Shown piece by piece: positions 25,421 to 34,268 of a stretch of DNA of 64,000 bases. The DNA lies in the NCBI RefSeq assembly GCF_000381925.1, contig NZ_KB907308.1, forward strand, positions 434,001 through 498,000, written 5' to 3'. The translations under genes and the position numbers were made by a program. Within the stretch, counting starts at the first letter, position 1. Each line of letters starts with the position of its first letter. This DNA comes from Nocardia sp. BMG111209. Lineage in GTDB: Bacteria > Actinomycetota > Actinomycetes > Mycobacteriales > Mycobacteriaceae. The notes beneath the pieces are model-generated. The model saw only the letters and a program-made list of their open reading frames with translations, searched no databases and was not told the DNA's origin.

Positions 25421-26731
25421 ATGACCGGAATCGATACGGCCGCCGACGAGGCCGTCGTCTTCTGCCGCGATCTGATGCGCATCGATACCACGAACCACGG
25501 CGACGACAGCGGGCCCGGGGAACGGCGGGCCGCCGAGTACATCGCCGAACGGCTCGCCGAGGTCGGCCTCGGCACCGAGCTGTTCGAGCCGCGCCGGGGC
25601 CGGACCTCGGTCGTGGCGCGGTGGGAGGGGACCGCGCCGGACCGGACCGCGCTGCTCGTGCACGCCCACACCGACGTGGTGCCCGCCGAAGCAGCGGTCT
25701 GGCGGTACCACCCGTTCGGTGGCGAGATCGCCGACGGCTACCTCTGGGGCCGGGGCGCGGTGGACATGAAGTACTTCGCGGCCCAGATGCTGGCGGTGGT
25801 CCGGGCCCGGATCCGGGCCGGGCTGCCGCCGGCCCGCGATGTCGTGCTGGCCTTCCTCGCGGACGAGGAGGGCGGCGGCCACCTCGGCGCGCGCTGGCTG
25901 GTCGACAACCGCCCGGACCTGTTCGACGGCTGCACCGAGGCGATCGGCGAGGTGGGTGGATATTCCGCGCAGCTGCCGAGCGGCCGCCGACTGTACGTGG
26001 TGGAAACCGCGGAGAAAGGGGTGCTCTGGTTCCGCCTCACCGCCACCGGCGTCGCCGGGCACGGCTCCATGTTGAATCCGCGCAACAGCGTCACCGAATT
26101 GGCCGACGCGGTGCGGCGGATCGGCCGGCACCGATTCCCGATCCGCCTCACCCCGACCACTCGAATGTTTTTCGAGGCGCTCGCGGCGGAACTCGGGGAG
26201 ACATTCGATCCGGCCGATCCGGCGCCATTGCTGAAAACCGTCGCTCCGCTGGAACGAATGGTCGGCGCGACCCTGCGCGATATCGCCTCACCGACCAGAC
26301 TCGACGCGGGATACAAGACGAATGTGATACCGAGCGAGGCCACCGCGGAAATCGACTGCCGTTTCGTACCCGGCCTGGAGGAACAATTCGAGGCCGAATT
26401 CCGGGCCCTGGTCGGACCGGATATCCGTTGTGAGGTGGTGTTCCGGCTGCCCGCCGTCGAGACCCCGTTCCCGGCGCCGCTGACGGCCGCGATGGCGGCG
26501 AGCCTCGCCGTCGAGGATCCCGGCTGCGGGGTGATCCCCTATCTGCTGCCCGCGGGCACCGACGCGAAACAGTTCAGCCGGCTCGGCATGGCCTGCTACG
26601 GATTCGCGCCGCTGCGGCTGCCCGACGATTTCGACTTCCCGGCCGCCTTCCACGGTGTCGACGAACGGGTGCCGGTGGACGCCGTGCGCTTCGGCGCCCG
26701 GGTGCTGCACACGTTCTTCGACCGCTGTTGA
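25421..26731 (+). CDS. M20 family metallo-amidohydrolase / dipeptidase-like
   Basis: 436-residue zinc hydrolase. VHAHTDVVPAE supplies the first metal His and nearby Asp, WGRGAVDMKYFAAQ the bridging Asp, and LADEEGGG the catalytic Glu and metal Glu. The dimerisation domain has GVAGHGSMLNPRNSVTELADAV, and the last metal His is in FHGVDERV. The family includes ArgE/DapE and acylase-type enzymes, and sequence alone does not give the substrate. Operon with the MFS transporter; convergent with trmD, whose stop is 17 bases away. Confidence 0.87.
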   Translation: MTGIDTAADEAVVFCRDLMRIDTTNHGDDSGPGERRAAEYIAERLAEVGLGTELFEPRRGRTSVVARWEGTAPDRTALLVHAHTDVVPAEAAVWRYHPFGGEIADGYLWGRGAVDMKYFAAQMLAVVRARIRAGLPPARDVVLAFLADEEGGGHLGARWLVDNRPDLFDGCTEAIGEVGGYSAQLPSGRRLYVVETAEKGVLWFRLTATGVAGHGSMLNPRNSVTELADAVRRIGRHRFPIRLTPTTRMFFEALAAELGETFDPADPAPLLKTVAPLERMVGATLRDIASPTRLDAGYKTNVIPSEATAEIDCRFVPGLEEQFEAEFRALVGPDIRCEVVFRLPAVETPFPAPLTAAMAASLAVEDPGCGVIPYLLPAGTDAKQFSRLGMACYGFAPLRLPDDFDFPAAFHGVDERVPVDAVRFGARVLHTFFDRC

Positions 26732-26747
26732 CGGTCCGCACCGGAAA

Positions 26748-27500
26748 TCATTGCGGCGGTAGCAGATCCGGGCGCCGGTCGCGGGTGCGGGCCACGGACT
26801 GCTCGTGCCGCCAGGCGGCGACCTTGGCGTGATTACCGGACAGCAGGATCTCGGGCACGTCCAATCCGCGCCAGCTGACCGGTCGGGTGTAACTGGGGCC
26901 TTCCAGCAGGCCGAGTGCGTCGGGCACCGAATCCGGTTGCGCCGCAGCCGAATCCACCGGGACCGAGAACGAATCCTCCCGATGCGACTGCTGATTGCCG
27001 AGCACCCCCGGAATCAGCCGGACCACCGCCTCCGAGATGACCAGGACCGCGGCCTCGCCGCCGATGAGCACGTAGTCGCCGATGCTGACCTCCTCGACCC
27101 GCACCCGGCGCGCGGCGTCGTCGAAGACGCGCTGGTCGATACCCTCGTACCGGCCGCAGGCGAAGACCAGATGCCGCTCACCGGCCCAGCGCCGCGCGGT
27201 GACCTGGGTGAACGGGACACCCGCGGGGGTGGGCACGACCAGCAGGGCGTCGTCGGGGCACACCTCGTCCAGCGCGTCGCCCCAGACGGTGGGCTTCATG
27301 ACCATGCCGGGCCCGCCGCCGTACGGCGAATCGTCGACCGCCTGATGCACGTCGTGGGTCCAGCGGCGCAGATCGTGCACCCCGAGTTCCACGATGCCCT
27401 TGTCGATCGCCTTGCCCAGCAAGGCCGTTCGCAACGGCTCGAGGTACTCGGGGAAGATGGTCACCACGTCGATGCGCAGCGCCGGCGCCCCGTCGCGCAT
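26748..27500 (-). CDS. trmD: tRNA (guanine-N1)-methyltransferase
   Basis: SPOUT-family enzyme that makes m1G37 in tRNA. 250 residues from the ATG at 27500: IDVVTIFPEYLEPL, DDSPYGGGPGMVMKP, the knot segment LVFACGRYEGIDQRV, and VEEVSIGDYVLIGGEAAVLVISEAVVRLIPGVLGN, then PSYTRP and VPEILLSGNH. Complete and of normal length. It follows rimM after two bases in the rpsP-KH-rimM-trmD operon. Confidence 0.96.
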   Translation of the reverse strand: MRDGAPALRIDVVTIFPEYLEPLRTALLGKAIDKGIVELGVHDLRRWTHDVHQAVDDSPYGGGPGMVMKPTVWGDALDEVCPDDALLVVPTPAGVPFTQVTARRWAGERHLVFACGRYEGIDQRVFDDAARRVRVEEVSIGDYVLIGGEAAVLVISEAVVRLIPGVLGNQQSHREDSFSVPVDSAAAQPDSVPDALGLLEGPSYTRPVSWRGLDVPEILLSGNHAKVAAWRHEQSVARTRDRRPDLLPPQ

Positions 27501-27502
27501 CC

Positions 27503-28045
27503 TCACTCCTTGTCCGGCAGGCCTTCCGGGTCGAGCAGGCCCGTGGGTGGATCGATGACGATCAGCCGGTCCGCGATCGAGACCGTCGGCACGATGGCGG
27601 TGACGAACGGGATCAGGATCTCCCGGCCGTCGTCGGCCGCGCGTACCGAGAGCAGTTCGCCCGCAGCCGAATGCAGGACCTCGGTCACCGTGCCGACGAT
27701 CGTGTCGTCGCCGAGGCGCACGGTCAGGCCCTCGAGTTCGTGGTCGTAGTACTCCTCCGGATCCGCCGAGGGCGGCAGATCGGCGGAGTCGACCACGAAC
27801 AGCGTGCCGCGCAACGCATCCGCGGCGGTCCGATCCGAGATACCGCGCAGGCACACGAGGAGCCGGCCCGAATGTTCCCGGGCCGACTCGATCGTGAAGG
27901 GCTGCAAGGCTTTCGCGCGCGGCAACCGTCCCCGCAGGACGGTGCCGGGCGTGAAGCGCTGCTCGGGTTCGTCGGTGCGTACCTCGACGACGAGTTCGCC
28001 ACGCACACCGTGCGATTTGGCGACCCGCCCGACGACCAGTTCCAC
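27503..28045 (-). CDS. rimM: 16S rRNA processing protein RimM
   Basis: 180-residue 30S maturation factor that binds S19. It has the N-terminal VVGRVAKSHGVRGELVVEVRTDEPEQRF, then EYYDHELEGLTV, the linker to the PRC-barrel domain, IPFVTAIVPTVSIAD and the DPPTGLLD end. The GTG start shares one base with the stop of the KH-domain gene, so translation is coupled. Confidence 0.95.
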   Translation of the reverse strand: MELVVGRVAKSHGVRGELVVEVRTDEPEQRFTPGTVLRGRLPRAKALQPFTIESAREHSGRLLVCLRGISDRTAADALRGTLFVVDSADLPPSADPEEYYDHELEGLTVRLGDDTIVGTVTEVLHSAAGELLSVRAADDGREILIPFVTAIVPTVSIADRLIVIDPPTGLLDPEGLPDKE

Positions 28046-28287
28046 TATTGGTCCGTGTCGACCACGTCGACCCGGATACCCCGCCCGCCGATACCGGCGA
28101 CGAGGGTGCGCAACGCGGTCGCGGTGCGGCCACCGCGACCGATCACCTTGCCCAGATCGTCCGGGTGCACGTGCACCTCGACCGTGCGGCCGCGCCGGCT
28201 GGTGATCAGCTCGACGCGGACTTCCTCGGGATTGGCGACGATGCCGCGCACCAGGTGTTCGACGGCATCGGCGACGACCGCACTCAT
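28045..28287 (-). CDS. khpA: KH-domain RNA-binding protein (KhpA-like)
   Basis: 80-residue single KH domain: VEHLVRGIVANPEEVRVEL...VHVHPDDLGKVIGRGGRTATALRTLV. GRGG is the GXXG loop that contacts RNA. It is homologous to Rv2908c and to KhpA of firmicutes, where it works with KhpB as an RNA chaperone; the exact role here is inferred. It overlaps rpsP and rimM by one base each. Confidence 0.92.
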   Translation of the reverse strand: MSAVVADAVEHLVRGIVANPEEVRVELITSRRGRTVEVHVHPDDLGKVIGRGGRTATALRTLVAGIGGRGIRVDVVDTDQ

Positions 28288-28724
28288 TACTCGGCAGCCC
28301 CGGTCGCGTCGGCCGCCGCCTCGGTATCTTCCTTCTTGGCGGCCTTCTTCTTCGGCGTCACGGCCTCGGCGACCGGCTCGTTGTCGGCGGCGGCCAGCGC
28401 GGCGTTGAACAGGTCCAGCTTGGACGGCTTCGCCGGCTTGACCTTCAGGGTGCCCTCGGCGCCCGGCAGGCCCTTGAACTTCTGCCAGTCGCCGGTGATC
28501 TCCAGCAGCCGCTTCACCGGCTCGGTCGGCTGCGCGCCGACGCCCAGCCAGTACTGCACGCGCTCGGAGTCGACCTCGATCAGCGAGGGCTCCTCCTTCG
28601 GGTGGTACTTGCCGACCGACTCGATGGCCCGGCCGTCGCGGCGGGTGCGCGCGTCGGCGACCACGATGCGGTACTGGGGGTTGCGGATCTTGCCGAGGCG
28701 GGTGAGCTTGATGCGGACAGCCAT
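28287..28724 (-). CDS. rpsP: 30S ribosomal protein S16
   Basis: 145 residues. [32 protein letters not shown] through [20 protein letters not shown] is the S16 core. After residue 95 there is an Ala/Lys/Glu-rich tail ([22 protein letters not shown]), a long actinobacterial extension. First gene of the rpsP-khpA-rimM-trmD operon. The 219-bp gap upstream (28725-28943) should contain the promoter, but no clear hexamers are visible. Confidence 0.96.
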   Translation of the reverse strand: MAVRIKLTRLGKIRNPQYRIVVADARTRRDGRAIESVGKYHPKEEPSLIEVDSERVQYWLGVGAQPTEPVKRLLEITGDWQKFKGLPGAEGTLKVKPAKPSKLDLFNAALAAADNEPVAEAVTPKKKAAKKEDTEAAADATGAAE

Positions 28725-28943
28725 GAGCTGAAACCTTTCGGGTGGACGGCCGTCGCGAGGACGGCCGGTGTGGTCACGGCGCAATTCAGCGACCCGTACG
28801 AGGGCGGGCCCGGTTTTGCGTAGTGTGTGACCGCCGCGCGGTACGTAACCGGAGACGGGCTGACACTGTCCTCGATGAGGACGGTGGTCCATCTTGCCAG
28901 ACCGGTGCCCGCGTCCGGAAATCACCCCGCGGTCACCGGATGT

Positions 28944-30044
28944 TCAGCGATGCGCGGTGACCGGATCGCGCCGGTCGTACACCCGGCCCCGCAGGATCAC
29001 CCACGCCGGGGCGGCGAGCACCTCCCGGCCCAGGCGCGGATCCTCGAGGTAGACCACCAGGTCGGCGGGGGCGCCGGGCTCGACGCCGGGCCGGCCCAGC
29101 CACTCCCGGGCCCGCCAGGAGGCCGCGCCGAGCGCCTCGGTGCGCGACAGGCCCGCATGCGCCAGCGCCTCGATCTCGTCGGCGACCCGGCCGTGCCGGA
29201 TACCGCCGCCGGCGTCGGTGCCCGCGTAGATCGGCACCCCGGCCGCGTGCGCGTTCGCGATCGTGTCCCGGACCCGGCGGTGCAGATCCCGCATGTGCGC
29301 GGCGTAGACCGGGAACTTCCCCGCTCCGTCCGCGATCTCCGGGAAGGTCTCGATATTGATCAGCGTCGGGACCAGCGCGGTGCCGTGCCGCACCATCAGC
29401 TCGACGGTCTCGTCGGTGAGGCCGGTGCCGTGTTCCAGGCAGTCGATCCCGGCCGTGATCAGGCCCGGCAGCGCGTCCTCGCCGAAGACGTGCGCGGTGA
29501 CCCGGGCACCCTCGGCGTGTGCGGCGTCGATGGCCTCCTTCAGGATCGCGTCGCTCCACAGCGGCGCGAGATCGCCTGCCGACCGGTCGATCCAGTCGCC
29601 GACGATCTTCACCCAGCCGTCGCCGCGGCGCGCCTGCTCGGCGACGATGGCCGGCAGATCCCGCTCGTCGTCGAGCTCGATACCCAGCTCGCGGATGTAG
29701 CGCCTGGGCCGCGCGATGTGCCGCCCGGCGCGGATGATCCGCGGCAGGTCCGCGCGCTCGTCGATGAACCGGGTGTCGATCGGCGATCCGGCGTCGCGCA
29801 GCAGCAGCGCGCCCGCGTCCCGTTCGATCTCGGCCTGTTCGACCGCGCCGTCGGGGTCCTCGTGCCCTCCCCCGTAGCGGATGCCGACGTGGCAGTGCGC
29901 GTCGACCAGGCCCGGCACGATCCAGCCGGCGGTGCACAGCGTGTCGGCGCCGGTGATCGGCTCGAACGAGATCAGTCCGTCGTGTACCCAGAGGTCACGC
30001 ACGTCCTCGCCGGGGAGCACCACACCCCGCAGATGCCACCGCAT
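28944..30044 (-). CDS. Amidohydrolase family protein
   Basis: 366 residues. PGLVDAHCHVGIRYGG is the first metal-binding HxH of the amidohydrolase superfamily; VKIVGDW contains a candidate metal-bridging Lys, VTAHVFG and CLEHGTGLTD supply further His ligands, and PIYAGTDAGGG the catalytic Asp. This matches imidazolonepropionase-like or Xaa-Pro-type members such as Rv2915c. The ATG at 30044 has a GGAGG site six bases upstream. It is 79 bases downstream of the BMP lipoprotein gene in the same direction, so it may belong to that locus or be the conserved Rv2915c neighbour of ffh. Confidence 0.85.
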   Translation of the reverse strand: MRWHLRGVVLPGEDVRDLWVHDGLISFEPITGADTLCTAGWIVPGLVDAHCHVGIRYGGGHEDPDGAVEQAEIERDAGALLLRDAGSPIDTRFIDERADLPRIIRAGRHIARPRRYIRELGIELDDERDLPAIVAEQARRGDGWVKIVGDWIDRSAGDLAPLWSDAILKEAIDAAHAEGARVTAHVFGEDALPGLITAGIDCLEHGTGLTDETVELMVRHGTALVPTLINIETFPEIADGAGKFPVYAAHMRDLHRRVRDTIANAHAAGVPIYAGTDAGGGIRHGRVADEIEALAHAGLSRTEALGAASWRAREWLGRPGVEPGAPADLVVYLEDPRLGREVLAAPAWVILRGRVYDRRDPVTAHR

Positions 30045-30123
30045 ACCACCTCCTGGCCGATCCGCCCGCGACCCACTCAACCTACGCCGCGGGCCCGGCC
30101 GAGCGCCGCACAGGACGGCCCGG

Positions 30124-31110
30124 TCAGCCGCCCAGGTTCACGGTGCCGGCGGCCAGATCCTTCTTCACCTGATCGATGACCGCGACGATCTGCGGGTCCG
30201 TAGTGCACACCGTGATGTCGGTCGCGCCGGTCGGCGAGGCGACGCCGAAGGGCACCTGCGCGGCCGTGAAGGTGCCGCCGAGCACGGCGTTCACCGCGTA
30301 CTCGAGTTCGGCGCCGGTGTCCTCCTTCACATATCCGCCGATGCCGGGCTCGGAGCCGCAGTCCTTGACCAGCGGCCCGCCCACCACGGTCGCGTTCCCC
30401 TCCTTCGCCGCCTGGGCCAGACCCTGTTTGCCGAGGTTCAGCTGCTGACCGAAGGCGTCCGCGCCGGCGCCGACATCGGCCTGCCCGGCCTGCTTCGACT
30501 TGGCGACGTCGTTGAAGTCGCCGACGTACTGCGGGGGCAGGACCGTCACGCCGGGCTTCACGCGCTTGGCGCCGGCCTCGAAGGCCTTGGCGGTCTTGAC
30601 GATCGCGGGCAACTCCTGGCCGCCGACGAACGCGACCTTGCCGGACTTGCTGGTGAGGGCCGCGTAGGCGCCGGCGAGGTAACCGCCGTCGGCCTGCGCC
30701 GGGTCGTAGTAGGCGAGGTTGGGCAGCGGCTGCGCGTCGGAGGGTCCGCCGATCTCGACGAATTTCACCTGTGGGAAGCCCGGTGCGACCTGCCGCAGCA
30801 CCGAGTCGGTCTGGCCGCCGAAGGACACCACCAGCTGCGAGGTGGCGGCCAGCCTGGTCAGGGTCTGCTGGTAGTCGGCGGTGGCGACCTGTTCGGCCTT
30901 CGTCAGGGCGACCTTGCCGGCGAGCGTGCGCTCGATGCGCTGGTAGCCCTGGTAGCCGGACTGCATGAATCCGTCGTCGGACAGCGATCCGGGGAACATC
31001 ACCCCGACCTTCAACGCGCCCCCGGCGCCGGTCGGGGCGGAGTTGCTGCTGCAGGCGGCGACCGTGGTGCCGAGTGCGAGGGTCAGGACGGCGGCGGCGA
31101 GTTTCTTCAT
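30124..31110 (-). CDS. BMP family ABC transporter substrate-binding lipoprotein
   Basis: 328 residues. The signal peptide ends in a lipobox (TVAAC, Cys20). The PnrA/BMP fold follows: VGVMFPGSLSDDGFMQSGYQGYQRI, LVVSFGGQTDSVLRQVA, YLAGAYAALTSKSGKVAFVGG and FNDVAKSKQAG. Members of this family bind purine nucleosides or related ligands outside the membrane. It is separated from the other importer genes by the two catabolic enzymes, and has its own promoter region with a copy of the 20-bp operator. Confidence 0.9.
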   Translation of the reverse strand: MKKLAAAVLTLALGTTVAACSSNSAPTGAGGALKVGVMFPGSLSDDGFMQSGYQGYQRIERTLAGKVALTKAEQVATADYQQTLTRLAATSQLVVSFGGQTDSVLRQVAPGFPQVKFVEIGGPSDAQPLPNLAYYDPAQADGGYLAGAYAALTSKSGKVAFVGGQELPAIVKTAKAFEAGAKRVKPGVTVLPPQYVGDFNDVAKSKQAGQADVGAGADAFGQQLNLGKQGLAQAAKEGNATVVGGPLVKDCGSEPGIGGYVKEDTGAELEYAVNAVLGGTFTAAQVPFGVASPTGATDITVCTTDPQIVAVIDQVKKDLAAGTVNLGG

Positions 31111-31130
31111 GATCGTGCTTTCCGGTAGGA

Positions 31131-31150
31131 GTTAACGGTATGCCATTAAG
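31131..31150 (-). promoter_or_regulatory. GntR-type operator upstream of the BMP lipoprotein gene
   Basis: GTTAACGGTATGCCATTAAG is an imperfect 20-bp inverted repeat centred on GGTATGCC, 21 bases before the BMP gene ATG. It matches the site in front of the ATPase gene (37525-37544) in pattern GTTA-GGTAT-CC-TAA, and the GTAT core fits FadR/FCD-type GntR operators. Confidence 0.75.
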
Positions 31151-31186
31151 TTGACGGATCCCGATTTCCGGGTCGTTTCGGCGATG

Positions 31187-32380
31187 TCACCGGGTGGCGA
31201 CGGATGCGTCCTCGTCGGTGATCCGCCCGGCGTGCAACACCTTTCGCCGCGGCGCGCAGCTCACGACGGCCTCGGCGGCGGTACGGGCGGGGACCGCGAC
31301 GAGGTCGGCGACGGCCCCGGGATGCAGTCCGTAGTCGTCGAGTCGCAGTGCCCGCGCGCCACCGAAAGTCGCTGCGGTCAGGGCTGTTTCGATTTCGGCG
31401 TCGGAGCAGTAGGACATCCGCTCGGCCAGCCGGTGCGCCCGGCGCAGCATGTCGCCGTCCCCGTAGGGTGACCAGAGGTCGCGGATACCGTCGTTACCGG
31501 CGGCCACGGTGACGCCCGCGGCGCGCAGCCGGTCCAGCGGGAGCAGCGGATCGTTGTGCGCCGCACAGGTTGCCAGCGCGATCCCGGCCTCGGCCAGTCC
31601 GGCGATCAGATCGTCCTGCCGGTCCGCGGCGACGTCGCCGAGGGCGAATCCGTGCCCGATCGTCACCCGGTGCCGCATGCCGGTGGTCAGCGTGCGCTCG
31701 ATGATCAGCTCGAATTCCCAGGCGCCCAGCGTGCCCCGATCATGCAGGTGCAGATCGATCGGCACGTCGTAGGTGGTCGCCAGCCCGAACACGGTGTCCA
31801 GGTGCCGCACCGGATCGCGATCGACACCGGCCGGGTCGATACCGCCGACCACCTGTGCCGCACCGGTTCTCAGCGCGCGTTCCATCAGTTCCGCGGTGCC
31901 GGTGTTGATCAGCAGGCCGTATTGCGGAAAGGCCACCTGCTGCACCGTGATCCGATCCGCCGTGCGCTCGGCGGCCTCCCGGACGGCGTACAGGCCGTCG
32001 AGGCCGAACTCCGGGGACACGTCGGTGTGGGTGCGCACCCGGGTGGTGCCCGCGGCGGCCATCCGCTGCAACAGGGCGGTGATCCGGTCCGCCGACGGGA
32101 CACCGTGCGCGGCGCGACCGGCCCGGGTGTAGGCGATCTTGTCCGTCAGCCGGGGACCGGCGGTGTTGGGCACCCACGGGCCGCCCCACAGGGTCTTGTC
32201 GAGATGACAGTGCGCGTCGACGAGGCCGGGCAGCAGCACACATCCGGCGAGGTCGATGATCTCCGCGTCCGCGGGGGCGGGTCCGCCGATCGCCGCGATC
32301 CGGCCCGAGTCGACCGTCACATCGGCCGGTCCGGCCGCACCCCACGGGATCGCATTGCGCAGCAGCAGTGGCATCGTCAT
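31187..32380 (-). CDS. CodA-like amidohydrolase (cytosine deaminase / N-substituted triazine hydrolase type)
   Basis: 397 residues. LVDAHCHLDKTL is the HxH motif of cytosine-deaminase-type enzymes, VRTHTDVSPEFGLDGLYAV and IDLHLHDRG supply more ligands, and ATCAAHNDPLLPLDRLRAAGVTVAAGNDGIRDLW carries the typical late His and Asp residues. The subgroup deaminates or hydrolyses pyrimidines, triazines and similar cyclic amidines, so an N-heterocycle substrate is expected but not proven. The ATG overlaps the stop of the ornithine-cyclodeaminase-like gene by four bases. Confidence 0.85.
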   Translation of the reverse strand: MTMPLLLRNAIPWGAAGPADVTVDSGRIAAIGGPAPADAEIIDLAGCVLLPGLVDAHCHLDKTLWGGPWVPNTAGPRLTDKIAYTRAGRAAHGVPSADRITALLQRMAAAGTTRVRTHTDVSPEFGLDGLYAVREAAERTADRITVQQVAFPQYGLLINTGTAELMERALRTGAAQVVGGIDPAGVDRDPVRHLDTVFGLATTYDVPIDLHLHDRGTLGAWEFELIIERTLTTGMRHRVTIGHGFALGDVAADRQDDLIAGLAEAGIALATCAAHNDPLLPLDRLRAAGVTVAAGNDGIRDLWSPYGDGDMLRRAHRLAERMSYCSDAEIETALTAATFGGARALRLDDYGLHPGAVADLVAVPARTAAEAVVSCAPRRKVLHAGRITDEDASVATR

Positions 32381-33348
32381 CCGATCAGGTCGATCTCGGT
32401 ACCGATCCCGCGGTCGCGGGCGGCGTCGATGAGCAGCCGGGCGGCGGCCAGATCCTGGAGTCCGACACCCAGCGAGTTGTAGAGCGTGACCTGATCCGCC
32501 TCGCTGCGACCGGGTTTCGCGCCGACCAGCACCTCGCCCAGTTCGTCGCCGACGTGCTCCGGGCCGAAGGCGCCCTCCCGCAACGGGATCAGCACATCGC
32601 CGGATTCGGTCAGCGCGGTGGCCCGGCTGTCGACCACGACCCGCGCGAATCGCATTCCGTCACTGTCGATCTCGCGATGATCGGGACGCGGCGGCGCGCC
32701 GACGGCATTGACGTGCAGGCCCGGGGGGAACCAGGCGCCGCGCACCACCGGCTCGCGCGCCGGGGTGAGCGTGCACAGCACATCGGCCGCGCGCACCACC
32801 TCCTCCGCGGAATCGACCGGCTCCGCGCCGGTTTCGGCCGCGAACGCGCGCGCGGTGGCGGCGGTGCGACTCCACACCACGATCCGCTCGAACGGCAGTA
32901 CCGCGCGCAGCGCCGCGACATGGGTGTGGGCCAGCCCGCCGGCGCCGACCAGGCCCAGCACCCGGCTGTCCGGCCGGGCCAGGACCGCGGTCGCCACCGC
33001 GGACGCGGCCGCGGTGCGGAACCGGGTGACCGTGCCGCCGTCGAGCAGCGCCGCACAGGACCCGTCGGCCGCGGACAGGGCCAGGATCGCCGAACGCTGC
33101 ACCGGCAGGCCACGATCGCCGTTGCCCGGGATGTCGGCCAGCAGTTTCACCGTGGCCAGCCCGGCGGGACCGGAGAGCGCGGGCATCACGAGAAAGGCCG
33201 GATCCGAATCGGGCAGCCGCATGGCGGTCGGTGCGGGCTGCACCGCGGTACCGCGGGCGAGATCGGCGTGCGCCTGCTGTACGGCGGCGATCACCTCGGG
33301 GAGGCTGATCAGCGCCAGCACATCGGATCTGGTCAGGACGAGGGTCAT
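32377..33348 (-). CDS. Ornithine cyclodeaminase / mu-crystallin family protein
   Basis: 323-residue NAD(P)-binding enzyme: VQQAHADLARGTAVQPAPTAMRL, ATVKLLADIPGN, LDGGTVTRFRTAAASAVATAVLARP, then the Rossmann motif LGLVGAGGLAHTHVAALRAVLPFERIVVWSR and the DSRATALTESGDVLIP acidic segment. The family includes ornithine cyclodeaminases, alanine dehydrogenases and ketimine reductases. In this operon a ketimine or imino-acid reductase step is possible. Four-base overlaps join it to the permease gene upstream and the CodA-like gene downstream. Confidence 0.87.
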   Translation of the reverse strand: MTLVLTRSDVLALISLPEVIAAVQQAHADLARGTAVQPAPTAMRLPDSDPAFLVMPALSGPAGLATVKLLADIPGNGDRGLPVQRSAILALSAADGSCAALLDGGTVTRFRTAAASAVATAVLARPDSRVLGLVGAGGLAHTHVAALRAVLPFERIVVWSRTAATARAFAAETGAEPVDSAEEVVRAADVLCTLTPAREPVVRGAWFPPGLHVNAVGAPPRPDHREIDSDGMRFARVVVDSRATALTESGDVLIPLREGAFGPEHVGDELGEVLVGAKPGRSEADQVTLYNSLGVGLQDLAAARLLIDAARDRGIGTEIDLIG

Positions 33349-34268
33349 CGGGACCGGGCCTCTCGGACGAAGGGACGGGTGAGGGCGGCCGGGGATCGGC
33401 TCGCGCCGACCAGCCCGCTGACCGCCAGGACCGCCAGCAGATACGGGGACATCACCAGCACCGCGGTGGGCAGGTGCAGGCCGAGTGCGGGCGCGGCGAA
33501 TTGCAGGGCCTCCGCGAGTCCGAAGAACACGCAGGCCAGCACCGTCGGCCCGGCCCGCCAGCGACCGGCGATGACGGCGACCACCGCGAGGTAACCCGCG
33601 CCGCCGGTGAGGTTGTCGGTGAACGCGTGCACATCGGCCAGCGCCAGATGCGCACCGGCCAGACCCGAGGTCGCGCCCACCAGCAGCACCGCGATCCACC
33701 GCCACGCGGCGACCGGCAGGCCGCTGCGATCGGCGGTGACCGCGTCCGCGCCGATCGCGGTGATCGCGAGACCCCACCCGGTGCGATGCGAGAACAGCAC
33801 CGCGAGCAGCGCGACGAGGGCGAGCGCGAGATATCCGAGCGGCGTCAGGTCGAACAGTGCCCGGCCGAGCAGCGGGATATCGCGCAACCCCGGAATCGGC
33901 ACCCGGTCGAAACCCGGAACCGACCGTCCCGCAGTGAAATACAGCCGGGCGCCGTAGGTGGTGGCGCCGAGGGCCAGCGCGTTGATCGCGATACCGGTGA
34001 CGATCTGATCGGATCGCAACGTGACGCTGAGCAGGGCCTGCACCGCGGCCGTCAGCACGGCCGCCAGCAGCGCGCACAGCACCCCGGCCGCCGGGCTGCC
34101 GCTCGCCCGAGCGCCGACCGCACCCGCGAACGCCCCCGCCAGCATCATGCCCTCGACACTGAGATTGAGCACACCCGCGCGCTCGCTCACCAGTTCGCCC
34201 GCGGAGGCCAGCAGCAGCGGAATCGCCAGCCGCACACCGCCGTCCAGCAGTTCTCCGGTCGCGCTCAT
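33345..34268 (-). CDS. ABC transporter permease, BMP/nucleoside type (second subunit)
   Basis: 307 residues and about eight membrane helices. It begins MSATGELLDGGVRLAIPLLLASAGELVSERAGVLNLSVEGMML, the hallmark of the NupQ/YufQ-type permease. GLAITAIGADAVTADRSGLPVAAWRW is the coupling loop toward the ATPase. The ATG at 34268 overlaps the stop of the other permease in ATGA; the open frame upstream of it does not belong. Works with the permease, ATPase and BMP lipoprotein of this operon. Confidence 0.9.
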   Translation of the reverse strand: MSATGELLDGGVRLAIPLLLASAGELVSERAGVLNLSVEGMMLAGAFAGAVGARASGSPAAGVLCALLAAVLTAAVQALLSVTLRSDQIVTGIAINALALGATTYGARLYFTAGRSVPGFDRVPIPGLRDIPLLGRALFDLTPLGYLALALVALLAVLFSHRTGWGLAITAIGADAVTADRSGLPVAAWRWIAVLLVGATSGLAGAHLALADVHAFTDNLTGGAGYLAVVAVIAGRWRAGPTVLACVFFGLAEALQFAAPALGLHLPTAVLVMSPYLLAVLAVSGLVGASRSPAALTRPFVREARSR

